From the NCBI GenBank assembly GCA_028290385.1, contig JAQGJZ010000543.1, positions 1 through 15,237 on the forward strand: a DNA stretch of 15,237 nt, given 5' to 3'. Position 1 is the stretch's first letter, and the number at the start of each line of letters is the position of its first letter. The notes beneath the pieces were generated by a model. That model was not told the DNA's origin and made no database searches. It saw only the letters and a program-made list of their open reading frames with translations. The stretch is from Enterovirga sp. Lineage in GTDB: Bacteria; Pseudomonadota; Alphaproteobacteria; Rhizobiales; Beijerinckiaceae. A program made the position numbers and the translations under genes. This document shows, one piece after another, positions 1 to 6,108 of this stretch.

Positions 1-312
1 CACCAACCGGCGCGCCGTGAGAGCGGCCGCGATCCCGACCCCGAGCGCTGCCGCGCCGAGGCCGAGCGCAAGGCCCGCGCCGCCCTTCGCAAACGTGCCC
101 AAGCGGCCGCCCCGGTTCTCGATCGCGCGCTCCGCCTTGGCGCGGTTGGTGTCGCGAACATGGAGCGACACCTCGAACTGGTCCTCGGCCCCGCGGCTCA
201 CCTTGATGCTGTTGCGGGCGAACCCGGCCTGCGTGAGCCGGCCCACGATCTCGTGCGCGTCTTCGAGCGTCTCAGCCGCCGCCGAAACGAGCTCCATCCT
301 GTTGCTCGACAT
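1..312 (-). CDS. Small hypothetical protein with C-terminal Gly/Ala-rich helix (partial, runs off left edge)
   Basis: An open frame of 104 codons starts at ATG 312 (MSSNRMELVS) and is still open at base 1, so the C-terminus is missing. A purine-rich GAGGGCGG lies about 6 bases before the ATG. Residues 8-67 look like a compact alpha/beta domain (LEDAHEIVGRLTQAGF, then a charged stretch FEVSLHVRD). The arrangement of one helix followed by 'aGF...i.V' loosely recalls the YflT-type general-stress domain, but I cannot confirm this by eye. Residues 77-98 are Gly/Ala-rich (GGAGLALGLGAAALGVGIAA), suggesting a membrane or glycine-zipper helix, followed by basic residues. It lies 61 bases downstream of exonuclease III on the same strand and could be cotranscribed. 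Function unknown; a membrane-associated stress protein is only a guess. Confidence 0.7.
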   Translation of the reverse strand, partial: MSSNRMELVSAAAETLEDAHEIVGRLTQAGFARNSIKVSRGAEDQFEVSLHVRDTNRAKAERAIENRGGRLGTFAKGGAGLALGLGAAALGVGIAAALTARRLV

Positions 313-373
313 AAACCATCCGCCCTCTGCGGGGAGCACAATCAGCCGGAGAACGGCTTTGTTCCCGCGGCCC

Positions 374-1168
374 TCACGCGCCGGCGAGATCCAGCGTCAC
401 CGAGACCGGCACGTGGTCCGACGGCTTGTCGAGAGCCCGCATGCGCTTGTGGATCTCGACGGCCTGCAGGCGATCGGCTGCCTGCGGCGAGAGCAGCAGG
501 TGGTCGATGCGGATGCCCTTGTTCTTCTGCCAGGCGCCGGCCTGGTAATCCCAGAAGGTGTAGAGCGCCGCCCGGTCGTCGCAGGCCCGCAGCGCGTCCG
601 TGTAGCCGAGCGCGAGAAGGCGCCGATACGCGGCCCGGCTTTCCGGCTGAAGCAGCGCGTCGTTGGCCCAGGATTCGGGATCCGAGACGTCCTTGAACTC
701 CGGGATGACGTTGTAGTCGCCTGCGAGCACCGTCGGCTCCTCCAGCGCCAGGAGCTCGGCCGCGTGCCGGTGCAGCCGCTCCATCCAGGCGAGCTTGTAG
801 GTGAACTTCTCGGTGCCGATCGGATTGCCGTTCGGCAGGTAGATCGAGGCGACGCGCACCGCGCCCCCGCCCGGAACCGAGATCACGGCCTCCAGGTAGC
901 GCGATTGCGCGTCGTCATCGTCGCCCGGCAGCCTGGGCGTGACATCGGCCATCGGCAGGCGGGACAGTATGGCGACGCCGTTGAAGCCCTTCTGGCCGTG
1001 CACGGCGATGTTGTAGCCGAGTTCTTCGACCTCCAGGCGCGGAAACGCCTCGTCGATGCACTTGATCTCCTGCAGGCAAAGCACGTCCGGCTTGGTCTCC
1101 GTGAGGAACTTCTGGAGATGTCCCAGACGCTGCTTGACGGAGTTCACGTTCCACGTTGCGATGAGCAT
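374..1168 (-). CDS. xthA: Exodeoxyribonuclease III (AP endonuclease, EEP family)
   Basis: The 264-residue length is normal for exonuclease III. The enzyme cuts DNA 5' to abasic sites and degrades one strand 3' to 5' in base-excision repair. The endonuclease/exonuclease/phosphatase fold is complete: WNVNS (N7), LQEIK with metal ligand E34, GFNGVAILSR, YLPNG, GDYNVIPE with the catalytic Asp/Asn pair, and SDHVPV near the C-terminus (D251-H252), the conserved catalytic Asp-His. The ATG at 1168 is preceded by GAGGA about seven bases upstream, a good ribosome binding site. It is divergent from the MFS transporter across 142 bases, and the small protein at the left edge follows it on the same strand. 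Nothing suggests damage or transfer. Family assignment is very secure. Confidence 0.97.
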   Translation of the reverse strand: MLIATWNVNSVKQRLGHLQKFLTETKPDVLCLQEIKCIDEAFPRLEVEELGYNIAVHGQKGFNGVAILSRLPMADVTPRLPGDDDDAQSRYLEAVISVPGGGAVRVASIYLPNGNPIGTEKFTYKLAWMERLHRHAAELLALEEPTVLAGDYNVIPEFKDVSDPESWANDALLQPESRAAYRRLLALGYTDALRACDDRAALYTFWDYQAGAWQKNKGIRIDHLLLSPQAADRLQAVEIHKRMRALDKPSDHVPVSVTLDLAGA

Positions 1169-1310
1169 GCGCGTCCTCAGGGCGGGGCGTCGCGTCGGGT
1201 GGCCCTCCCGAACGCCTGCTGAACCTGCTCCGCGGGCGGGTCAAGCCCGCGTGCCGGGGCCGGCATAGACCTTGCGATCAAGCGGGGTCAGAAAACGGGA
1301 GCAGGATGTC

Positions 1311-2570
1311 ATGAGCGTCGCACAAGCTACGATCGCGCCGTCGACTGTCGCTTCGACCCGGTGGGTCCAGCTCGGCCTCGGGCTCGTCACCATGATGGCG
1401 ATCTCCAGCCCGCAATACGTGTGGACGCTCTTCACCAAGCCGTTCGGGGAGGTCACCGGCGCATCCCTCGCGGCGATCCAGGTCACGTTCACGATCGTGA
1501 TCGTGCTGCAAACCTTCTTCTCCCCGGTCCAGGGCTACCTGCTCGATCGGTTCAGTCCAAAGCTGATGATCGCACTCGGCACGGCGCTGTCCGGGCTCGG
1601 CTGGGTGCTGTCCGCCTACGCGACCAGCCTGTTCACGCTGTACCTCACCTACGGGCTGTTCTGCGGCATCGGCACCGGCATCGTGTATGTCGGCATCATC
1701 GGGTTGATGGTGCGCTGGTTTCCGGATCGCCGCGGCTTTGCGGCCGGGCTCGTCGCGGCCGGCTACGGCATGGGCGCGATGTTCACGTCCTTCCCGATCA
1801 CCTCCATGCTGGAGACCTCGGGTTATCGGGCGACGCTCATCACGTTCGGCATCATCCTCGGGGCGGTCGGCGTCCTGGCCGCGCTCGGGCTCCGGGCGCC
1901 ACGCCACGGCGAGGTGACGGCCAGCGCGGCAACGATCCACAATGCCGGGCGCGACACCAAGCCGGCGGACATGCTGCGCACGCCGCTGTTCTGGCTGATG
2001 TTCGTCATGATGACCATGATGTCGACCGGCGGCCTCATGGTGACGTCCAACTTCGCCAATTTCGCGCGCGATTTCGGGGTGGCGAACGCGGTCGTGTTCG
2101 GGCTCGCGGCGCTGCCGCTGGCGCTCACTTTCGACCGGTTCATGAACGGCTTCACGCGGCCGTTCTTCGGCTGGGTGTCCGACAATATCGGCCGCGAGAA
2201 CACGATGGGCATCGCCTTCATCCTGGAAGGGATCGCCATCGCGCTGCTGCTCTACTACCGTGAAAACCCGTACATGTTCGTGTTCCTGTCCGGGGTCGTG
2301 TTCTTCGGCTGGGGCGAAATCTTCTCGCTGTTCCCGTCGACCCTCACGGATTCGTTCGGCACCAAGCACGCGACCACGAATTACGGATTCCTCTACATCG
2401 CCCAGGGCATCGGCTCGATCCTTGGCGGGCCCGTGGCAGCGCTCATGCGCGAGTCGCTCGGGAGCTGGGTGCCGGTCTTCGCGGTGGTGATCTGCCTCGA
2501 CATCCTGACGGGCATCTTGGCGCTCGTGCTGCTCAAGCCCATGCGGGCCAGGCACTCTGCGCAGGCGTGA
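1311..2570 (+). CDS. MFS transporter, oxalate/formate antiporter (OFA) family
   Basis: A 419-residue, very hydrophobic protein with the pattern of 12 membrane helices. The N-terminus RWVQLGLGLVTMMAISSPQY followed by VWTLF, the loop GYLLDRFSPK (MFS motif A) and RWFPDRRGFAAGLVAAGYG are typical of the OxlT-like OFA family of the major facilitator superfamily; GWVSDNIGREN repeats motif A in the second half. Members exchange oxalate and formate or carry other small carboxylates across the inner membrane. The substrate here is not determined, and there is no oxalyl-CoA gene nearby to fix it. I chose ATG 1311 over the in-frame TTG at 1272 because GGAG (1298-1301) and AGGA (1303-1306) lie at proper spacing. 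A small lipoprotein gene follows after 121 bases. Confidence 0.9.
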   Translation: MSVAQATIAPSTVASTRWVQLGLGLVTMMAISSPQYVWTLFTKPFGEVTGASLAAIQVTFTIVIVLQTFFSPVQGYLLDRFSPKLMIALGTALSGLGWVLSAYATSLFTLYLTYGLFCGIGTGIVYVGIIGLMVRWFPDRRGFAAGLVAAGYGMGAMFTSFPITSMLETSGYRATLITFGIILGAVGVLAALGLRAPRHGEVTASAATIHNAGRDTKPADMLRTPLFWLMFVMMTMMSTGGLMVTSNFANFARDFGVANAVVFGLAALPLALTFDRFMNGFTRPFFGWVSDNIGRENTMGIAFILEGIAIALLLYYRENPYMFVFLSGVVFFGWGEIFSLFPSTLTDSFGTKHATTNYGFLYIAQGIGSILGGPVAALMRESLGSWVPVFAVVICLDILTGILALVLLKPMRARHSAQA

Positions 2571-2691
2571 GCCGCTGTTGGACCGAAGTGACAGGCGCGG
2601 CGCATCTGCCTCGCCTGTCGCTGTTTCCGTTGCGAAGGCGGCCGGGGACGGGCAGGGTCGGCCACGACCTTTGCCAGGGCCCGCCCGCCAG

Positions 2692-2931
2692 ATGCCGATG
2701 CTGAAACTCCTCGCCGTCCTTGCCGCTGCCGGCGCGCTGGCCGGCTGCGTGTCGTCCACGGATTATGCGTATGCGGTCACCGGAGACCCGGTGAATCCCA
2801 CCCCGGCCCGTGGCTACAGGGTGCAATGCCGGTCCGTGCCGACGATCCCGAACCTGTTCGGCGACGATCACGTCACCGGCTGCCGCCAGATCATCGGGCC
2901 GGCTCGCGACGTCATCGTCGTGAAGGGCTGA
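2692..2931 (+). CDS. Small putative lipoprotein, hypothetical
   Basis: A 79-residue protein that starts MPMLKLLAVLAAAGALAGC: a short basic n-region, a hydrophobic core and a lipobox LAGC with the lipidated cysteine at residue 19. The mature part is about 61 residues, contains two more cysteines (in VQCRS and TGCRQ) that could form a disulfide, and ends IVVKG. I recognise no domain. The reading frame is open upstream to 2578, but that extension is Arg/Pro-rich and would bury the signal peptide, so I start at ATG 2692 (ATG 2698 is an equally good alternative). There is no strong Shine-Dalgarno. It lies downstream of the MFS gene on the same strand and is followed by a hairpin. It is likely a membrane-anchored periplasmic protein of unknown role. 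Confidence 0.7.
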   Translation: MPMLKLLAVLAAAGALAGCVSSTDYAYAVTGDPVNPTPARGYRVQCRSVPTIPNLFGDDHVTGCRQIIGPARDVIVVKG

Positions 2932-2940
2932 ACGGACAAG

Positions 2941-2965
2941 CGGAGGGCCGCGACGCGGCCCTCCG
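2941..2965. terminator. Perfect GC-rich hairpin between convergent genes
   Basis: Bases 2941-2952 (CGGAGGGCCGCG) and 2954-2965 are perfect inverted copies around A2953, giving an 11-bp stem with a 3-base loop. It lies 10 bases after the lipoprotein stop and 12 bases beyond the stop of the convergent reductase gene. No T-run follows on either strand, so it may act as a two-way transcription block or an mRNA 3' end stabiliser rather than a classical intrinsic terminator. Confidence 0.55.
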
Positions 2966-2977
2966 GAGACGTCGTGG

Positions 2978-4078
2978 TTACGCGGCCTTGGCGTCCGCAA
3001 GCGTCGGGTAGTCCAGGTAGCCCTTCACGCCACCGCCATAGTAGGTGGCCTGGTCGCCCTCGTTCAGCGGGGCGCCGATCCGCAGGCGCTCCACCAGGTC
3101 GGGGTTGGCAATAAAGGCCTTGCCGAACGCGATTGCATCCGCCCGGCCGGAGCCGACGGCGTTGATCGCGAGGTCGCGCGTGTAGCCGTTATTGGCGATG
3201 TAGACGCCGCCGAACGCGTCCTTCATGGCCGCATAGTCGAAAGGCATGTTGTCGCGAGGGCCGCCCGTCGCGCCTTCGATCACGTGCATGAAGGCGAGCT
3301 TCATCTCGCCAAGCTTCTTCGCGACATGCTCGAAGATCGGCTGCGGGTTGCTTTCCATGATGCCGTTGGCGGGCGTCACGGGCGATAGCCGGATGCCGAC
3401 TCGGCCCGGGCTCCAGGCCTTGGCGACCGCTTCGGCGATCTCGAGCGTCAGTCGCGCGCGGTTCTCGATCGAGCCGCCATAGGCGTCCGTGCGCTGGTTC
3501 GCGCTTTCCTTCATGAACTGGTCGAGCAGGTAGCCATTGGCGCCGTGGATCTCGACACCGTCGAAGCCTGCATCGCGGGCCCGAGTGGCGGCCTTGGCGA
3601 AGTCCTGCACGATGCCCGGGATCTCGCTGATCTCCAGCGCCCGCGGCTCGGACACGTCGACGAAGCCGCTTTCCACATAGGTGCGGGTGAGGGCGGGGAC
3701 CGCGGACGGGCCGACCGGCGCCTGCTCGCCCGGCTGCAGCGACACGTGCGAGACGCGGCCGACGTGCCAGAGCTGGATCACGATCCGGCCGCCCGCCTTG
3801 TGCACGGCGTCGGTGACCGTCTTCCAGCCCTCGACCTGCGCGTCGGTGTAGATGCCTGGCGTCCAGATATAGCCCTGCGCCTGCTGGGAGATCTGCGAGC
3901 CCTCGCTCACGATGAGGCCGGCGGCGGCGCGCTGCCGATAATACTCGACGTTGATGTCGCGCGGCGCGTCCGTGCCGGGCGTCGCACGGTTGCGGGTGAG
4001 GGGGGCCATGACGATGCGGTTGGCGAGGCGAATGTCGCCGGCCGTGAGGGGCTGAAACAGAGGTGACGAGTCTGACAT
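2978..4078 (-). CDS. Old Yellow Enzyme family alkene reductase (NADH:flavin oxidoreductase)
   Basis: A 366-residue FMN-dependent TIM-barrel protein of the OYE/NemA class, which reduces activated C=C bonds (enones, maleimides) and often nitro compounds or nitrate esters with NAD(P)H. Visible landmarks: the N-terminal IVMAPLTRNRA with flavin-contacting T28, WH at 104-105, the substrate-anion pair H178/N181 in EIHGANGYLLDQF, YGGSIENRARL at 200-210, and the phosphate-binding end ADAIAFGKAFIANPDL. The frame is open upstream to 4738, but that part overlaps the NUDIX gene in another frame and has no OYE features. ATG 4078 (MSDSSPLFQPL) fits the family start and has AAAGG about seven bases upstream. 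It is transcribed away from the NUDIX gene with 121 bases between them. Likely electrophile detoxification; the physiological substrate is unknown. Confidence 0.93.
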   Translation of the reverse strand: MSDSSPLFQPLTAGDIRLANRIVMAPLTRNRATPGTDAPRDINVEYYRQRAAAGLIVSEGSQISQQAQGYIWTPGIYTDAQVEGWKTVTDAVHKAGGRIVIQLWHVGRVSHVSLQPGEQAPVGPSAVPALTRTYVESGFVDVSEPRALEISEIPGIVQDFAKAATRARDAGFDGVEIHGANGYLLDQFMKESANQRTDAYGGSIENRARLTLEIAEAVAKAWSPGRVGIRLSPVTPANGIMESNPQPIFEHVAKKLGEMKLAFMHVIEGATGGPRDNMPFDYAAMKDAFGGVYIANNGYTRDLAINAVGSGRADAIAFGKAFIANPDLVERLRIGAPLNEGDQATYYGGGVKGYLDYPTLADAKAA

Positions 4079-4113
4079 TGTGAACCTTTGGCGCAGTGTT
4101 GCTGCTGCAGTGC

Positions 4114-4142
4114 AATATAGGTCGCTCAGCCGGCTCCGTTGA
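4114..4142 (-). promoter_or_regulatory. Candidate promoter of the ene-reductase gene
   Basis: On the minus strand, TCAACG (4142-4137) and TATATT (4119-4114) are separated by 17 bases, with the -10 element about 35 bases before the ATG at 4078. TATATT is the only AT-rich hexamer in this gap. TTGC and GCAA arms (about 4099-4115) overlap the predicted start region and could be an operator. The -35 match is poor, so this is tentative. Confidence 0.3.
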
Positions 4143-4199
4143 GGGCCGGAAGCGCACCGCGGGCCGCGCGCTGCGCCGGATGTGCGCTGGAGCACACCC

Positions 4200-4667
4200 T
4201 CATGTCGCAGACAGGAGGGCCGCCAGGCGGTCGATGAAGGGTGCCTGCGCGGCCAGGATTTTTGCGCGCGCGTCCGAGAGCGAGAACCACTCGGCCCGGT
4301 CGATTTCCGGCACGGTGAGCATGCGGCCGGACCGCGGCGGCCAGGCGATCTCGACGACATTGCTGCAGATGCGTGCGGGATCGAACTCGCCCGCGAGCGC
4401 GAAGGCGAGGACGCGCTTGCCGCTGGTCTGGCGGATCTCGCCGAGATCGAGGAGTGGTCCGCCGGGGGGTGCGGTTCCGGTTTCCTCGGCGAATTCGCGC
4501 AAGGCGGCGGCGCGCGGCGCCTCGTCGGGTTCGATCTCACCCTTGGGGATCGACCACGCGCCGAGGTCCTTCTTCGCCCAGAACGGCCCGCCCGGATGGA
4601 CGAGCAGCACCTCCGGCCCGCTCGGTCCGAAGCGGTAGAGAAGGAGGCCGGCGCTGCGCTTCGGCAT
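4200..4667 (-). CDS. NUDIX hydrolase
   Basis: A 155-residue protein with a complete Nudix box: G43-x5-E49-x7-R57-E58-x2-E61-E62-x-G64. It begins MPKRSAGLLLYR and has FWAKKDLGAWSIPKGE before the box. Nudix enzymes hydrolyse nucleoside diphosphates linked to another group, such as oxidised dNTPs, ADP-ribose or dinucleoside polyphosphates. The substrate cannot be read from the sequence; the family with this N-terminus is usually annotated only as NUDIX domain protein. I prefer ATG 4667. The in-frame ATG at 4697 lies three bases from the terminator of the upstream cold-shock gene, and a transcript starting downstream of that terminator would not include it comfortably. Neither start has a strong ribosome binding site. 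A 6-bp stem with loop (4182-4197) follows the stop without a T-run. Confidence 0.9.
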   Translation of the reverse strand: MPKRSAGLLLYRFGPSGPEVLLVHPGGPFWAKKDLGAWSIPKGEIEPDEAPRAAALREFAEETGTAPPGGPLLDLGEIRQTSGKRVLAFALAGEFDPARICSNVVEIAWPPRSGRMLTVPEIDRAEWFSLSDARAKILAAQAPFIDRLAALLSAT

Positions 4668-4698
4668 GGTCGGACGGCTCGCGTGGGGCCCAGACATG

Positions 4699-4724
4699 AA
4701 AAAGCCCGCTCTTCCGAGCGGGCT
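4699..4724 (-). terminator. Intrinsic terminator of the cold-shock protein gene
   Basis: On the minus strand a 9-bp perfect stem (AGCCCGCTC / GAGCGGGCT, 4724-4716 and 4711-4703) with a GGAA tetraloop is followed directly by a T-run (4703-4699). It lies 42 bases past the cold-shock protein stop. The plus strand has no T-run here, so the signal is specific to the minus direction. Confidence 0.85.
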
Positions 4725-4766
4725 CTTCCGAAGTCCAATTCCGGCCGAGGCCGGCTGGGCGGTCGC

Positions 4767-5570
4767 TTAGTCGACGACGTCGATCGTCGCGACCTCGCGG
4801 CCCTTCTGGCCCTGCGTCACGCCGATCTGGACGCGCTGGCCTTCCTGAAGGTCGGCCAGGCGGGCACGCTCCAGGGCGGAGCGGTGCACGAACACGTCGC
4901 GGCCGCCGTCATCCGGAGCGATGAAGCCAAAGCCCTTGGCCGGGTTGTACCACTTGACCACGCCGGTCATGTCTTCAACCGGGCCGGTTTCGCGCGGAGC
5001 GCTCGGATAGGGGGAGCGCCGCTGGCCACCGAAGCCGCCAGCACCGCCGCCGCCGCCGCCGGCACCGCCGAAGCGATCACCGCCGCCGCCACCACCGTAG
5101 CCGCCGCCGCCACCGCCGCCGCCGAAGCGATCACCGCCGCCGCCGCCGCCCATGCCACCACCACCACCGGGGCCTGCCCCGAAGGAGCGCCGCGGCTGGC
5201 GCGGTTCGGCCGTGGAGGTGTCAACGCTGACCACTTCCGTGACCTGCGGCCCGCGCTGGCCCGGGGCGACCCGAACCATGAGCTTGGTGCCCGGCTCGAG
5301 TTCGCTGTGGCCGGTCGCTTCGACCGCGCGGATGTGAAGAAACGCGTCGCCCGACCCGTCGGACAGCTCGGCAAAGCCGAAGCCCTTCTCCGGGTTGAAC
5401 CATTTCACCGTGGCCTCCTGCTCCGGCCCACCAGGGGCCGCCGGACCGCGGCTCGCCGGCCGGGGTGACGGGGGAAGGGGGCTGTCATACGGGCTCGGAC
5501 CCCGATCGGACCCAAAATCGTCGCCGAAACCGCGCCGACGCTGGTCCCGGAAGTCTCGTCCTCTGCTCAT
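4767..5570 (-). CDS. Double cold-shock-domain protein with Gly-rich linker
   Basis: 267 residues. Two cold-shock (OB-fold, nucleic-acid binding) domains: about 52-117 (EATVKWFNPEKGFGF, RNP2-like DAFLH) and 201-267 (GVVKWYNPAKGFGF, RNP2 DVFVH), each with an intact RNP1 KGFGF. Between them, residues 131-183 are almost pure glycine with GDRFGG twice, 18 residues apart. The N-terminal 50 residues are Arg/Asp/Pro-rich and look disordered. Two-CSD proteins are common in Hyphomicrobiales, but many are shorter because the linker is brief. They are thought to act as RNA chaperones or single-strand binding proteins in cold or stationary phase. I chose ATG 5570 (MSRGRDF) over the TTG at 5579; neither has a strong Shine-Dalgarno. 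It is followed by a clear intrinsic terminator and preceded by a long non-coding region. Confidence 0.92.
   Translation of the reverse strand: MSRGRDFRDQRRRGFGDDFGSDRGPSPYDSPLPPSPRPASRGPAAPGGPEQEATVKWFNPEKGFGFAELSDGSGDAFLHIRAVEATGHSELEPGTKLMVRVAPGQRGPQVTEVVSVDTSTAEPRQPRRSFGAGPGGGGGMGGGGGGDRFGGGGGGGGYGGGGGGDRFGGAGGGGGGAGGFGGQRRSPYPSAPRETGPVEDMTGVVKWYNPAKGFGFIAPDDGGRDVFVHRSALERARLADLQEGQRVQIGVTQGQKGREVATIDVVD
5067..5144 (-). repeat. 54-bp-spaced repeat coding the Gly-rich linker
   Basis: The 24-base block GCCGAAGCGATCACCGCC plus further GCC codons occurs at 5067-5090 and again at 5121-5144, exactly 54 bases (18 codons) apart, within a run of CCG/CCA triplets. It encodes GDRFGG separated by glycines. 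The pattern is a coding microduplication likely to vary in length between strains. Confidence 0.75.
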
Positions 5571-5906
5571 CTGATACAACTCGTGCGAAGGCCTGCTCGG
5601 CTGGTTGACGCTGACCGGATTCCCCTGGCCGCTCTGCGGATTGGGTGTGATAGTCGAATGTGACTGCGGCTCCGGGTCGAAAGCGCCTGATCGGGATCGT
5701 TGTAAAGCGTCAAAGGCGAGACACGACTAGGATCGGCGGCGACGTCCCATCATCGCGGGCTCGTGGAAAGAGGTCAAGATATTCGTAAGGCCTGGGCCGC
5801 TCATTTTTGTGCAACTTCCGGCTTAGCCGTCCCCGCCCGCGCATGTTCGATGCAACCCCCGCTTCGCAGGGTTGTTGAGGTAGCGCAATAACTCACGGAG
5901 GGAGCG
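5571..5906. other. 336-base non-coding region between divergent genes
   Basis: No convincing gene is present on either strand. The region must hold the promoters and leaders of the cold-shock gene (-) and the zinc-motif gene (+). TTGAC occurs on both strands (for example 5604-5608 on plus and 5716-5712 on minus), but no good -10 element follows at proper spacing. A stem-loop at 5853-5874 (CAACCC/GGGTTG) lies in the presumed leader of the plus-strand gene. The AT content is locally higher than in the coding parts (for example around 5775-5815). Confidence 0.5.
5853..5874 (+). promoter_or_regulatory. Stem-loop in the leader of the zinc-motif gene
   Basis: CAACCC (5853-5858) pairs with GGGTTG (5869-5874), and the inner GC-TTC-GC could add two pairs. 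It ends 32 bases before the ATG at 5907 and is not followed by a T-run. It may be a leader structure; no regulator is known from the sequence. Confidence 0.3.
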
Positions 5907-6101
5907 ATGGCGAGTTCCGGAGCAAGCGCTGCGCCAGCGGGCGCAACGCCGCTGAACCCGGGCGACGAGGCGCAGCCGGGCACCCCCGGTACGGGGGAGA
6001 ACACCTGCCCGGCCTGCAGCGGCACGGGGCGGGTCAGCAACGCGCCGTGCCAGGAATGCGGCGGAACGGGCGTGATCACCGAAGGCATCGGCGGCGGCTA
6101 G
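5907..6101 (+). CDS. Small protein with paired CXXCXGXG zinc motifs (DnaJ-type)
   Basis: A 64-residue protein with an excellent ribosome binding site (GGAGGGA at 5898-5904) before ATG 5907. Residues 34-41 (CPACSGTG) and 48-55 (CQECGGTG) are two CXXCXGXG motifs, the same type that makes up the zinc-binding centre of DnaJ (Hsp40). Two such motifs can form one four-cysteine zinc site. There is no J domain or peptide-binding domain; the first 30 residues are Ala/Gly/Pro-rich and probably disordered. It could be a small redox or chaperone-assisting protein, or a zinc-binding RNA-associated protein; the function is unknown. It converges with the exopolysaccharide polymerase gene with only seven bases between the stops. 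Confidence 0.82.
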   Translation: MASSGASAAPAGATPLNPGDEAQPGTPGTGENTCPACSGTGRVSNAPCQECGGTGVITEGIGGG

Positions 6102-6107
6102 CGCCGC
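6091..6107. terminator. Weak hairpin at the convergent 3' ends
   Basis: GCGGCG (6091-6096) pairs with CGCCGC (6102-6107) around a 5-base loop that contains most of the TAG stop of the zinc-motif gene. It lies just past the stop of the convergent polymerase gene. No T-run is present, so any terminator role is uncertain. Confidence 0.3.
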
Positions 6108-6108
6108 T

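Noticed and set aside
344..361. AGCCG/CGGCT stem followed by TTTG on the plus strand
   Set aside because: Only five base pairs, and the flanking genes are both on the minus strand, so the orientation is wrong for a terminator.
340..365. GGAAC (365-361, minus), 17 bases, then GATT, like a general-stress EcfG promoter before the left-edge gene
   Set aside because: The -10 element should be CGTT and matches at only half of its bases; not enough for a call.
1231..1251. CGCGGGC/GCCCGCG stem in the xthA/MFS gap, overlapping TTGACC on minus
   Set aside because: A possible operator or -35 element, but no acceptable -10 follows and a 7-bp GC stem is common in this DNA.
1278..2759. 493-codon open frame on the minus strand over the MFS gene
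   Set aside because: Composition is Arg/Glu/His/Pro with no fold signal; the MFS frame on the plus strand is clearly real.
4079..4738. N-terminal extension of the Old Yellow Enzyme frame
   Set aside because: It overlaps the NUDIX gene and terminator in another frame, is Arg/Ser-rich, and the family begins at ATG 4078 with a good ribosome site.
5040..5160. Triplet-rich repeat that could be mistaken for a CRISPR-like or satellite array
   Set aside because: It is in frame and encodes the glycine linker between two cold-shock domains; there are no spacers.
4182..5468. 428-codon open frame on the plus strand across the NUDIX and cold-shock genes
   Set aside because: It contains a long Ala/Thr run that is only the mirror of the Gly codons of the linker, and spans two unrelated real genes.
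5790..5812. GGCCTGGGCC followed by a T-run on plus, like a terminator
   Set aside because: The palindrome leaves only a two-base loop and the T-run is ten bases away; no gene on the plus strand ends here.
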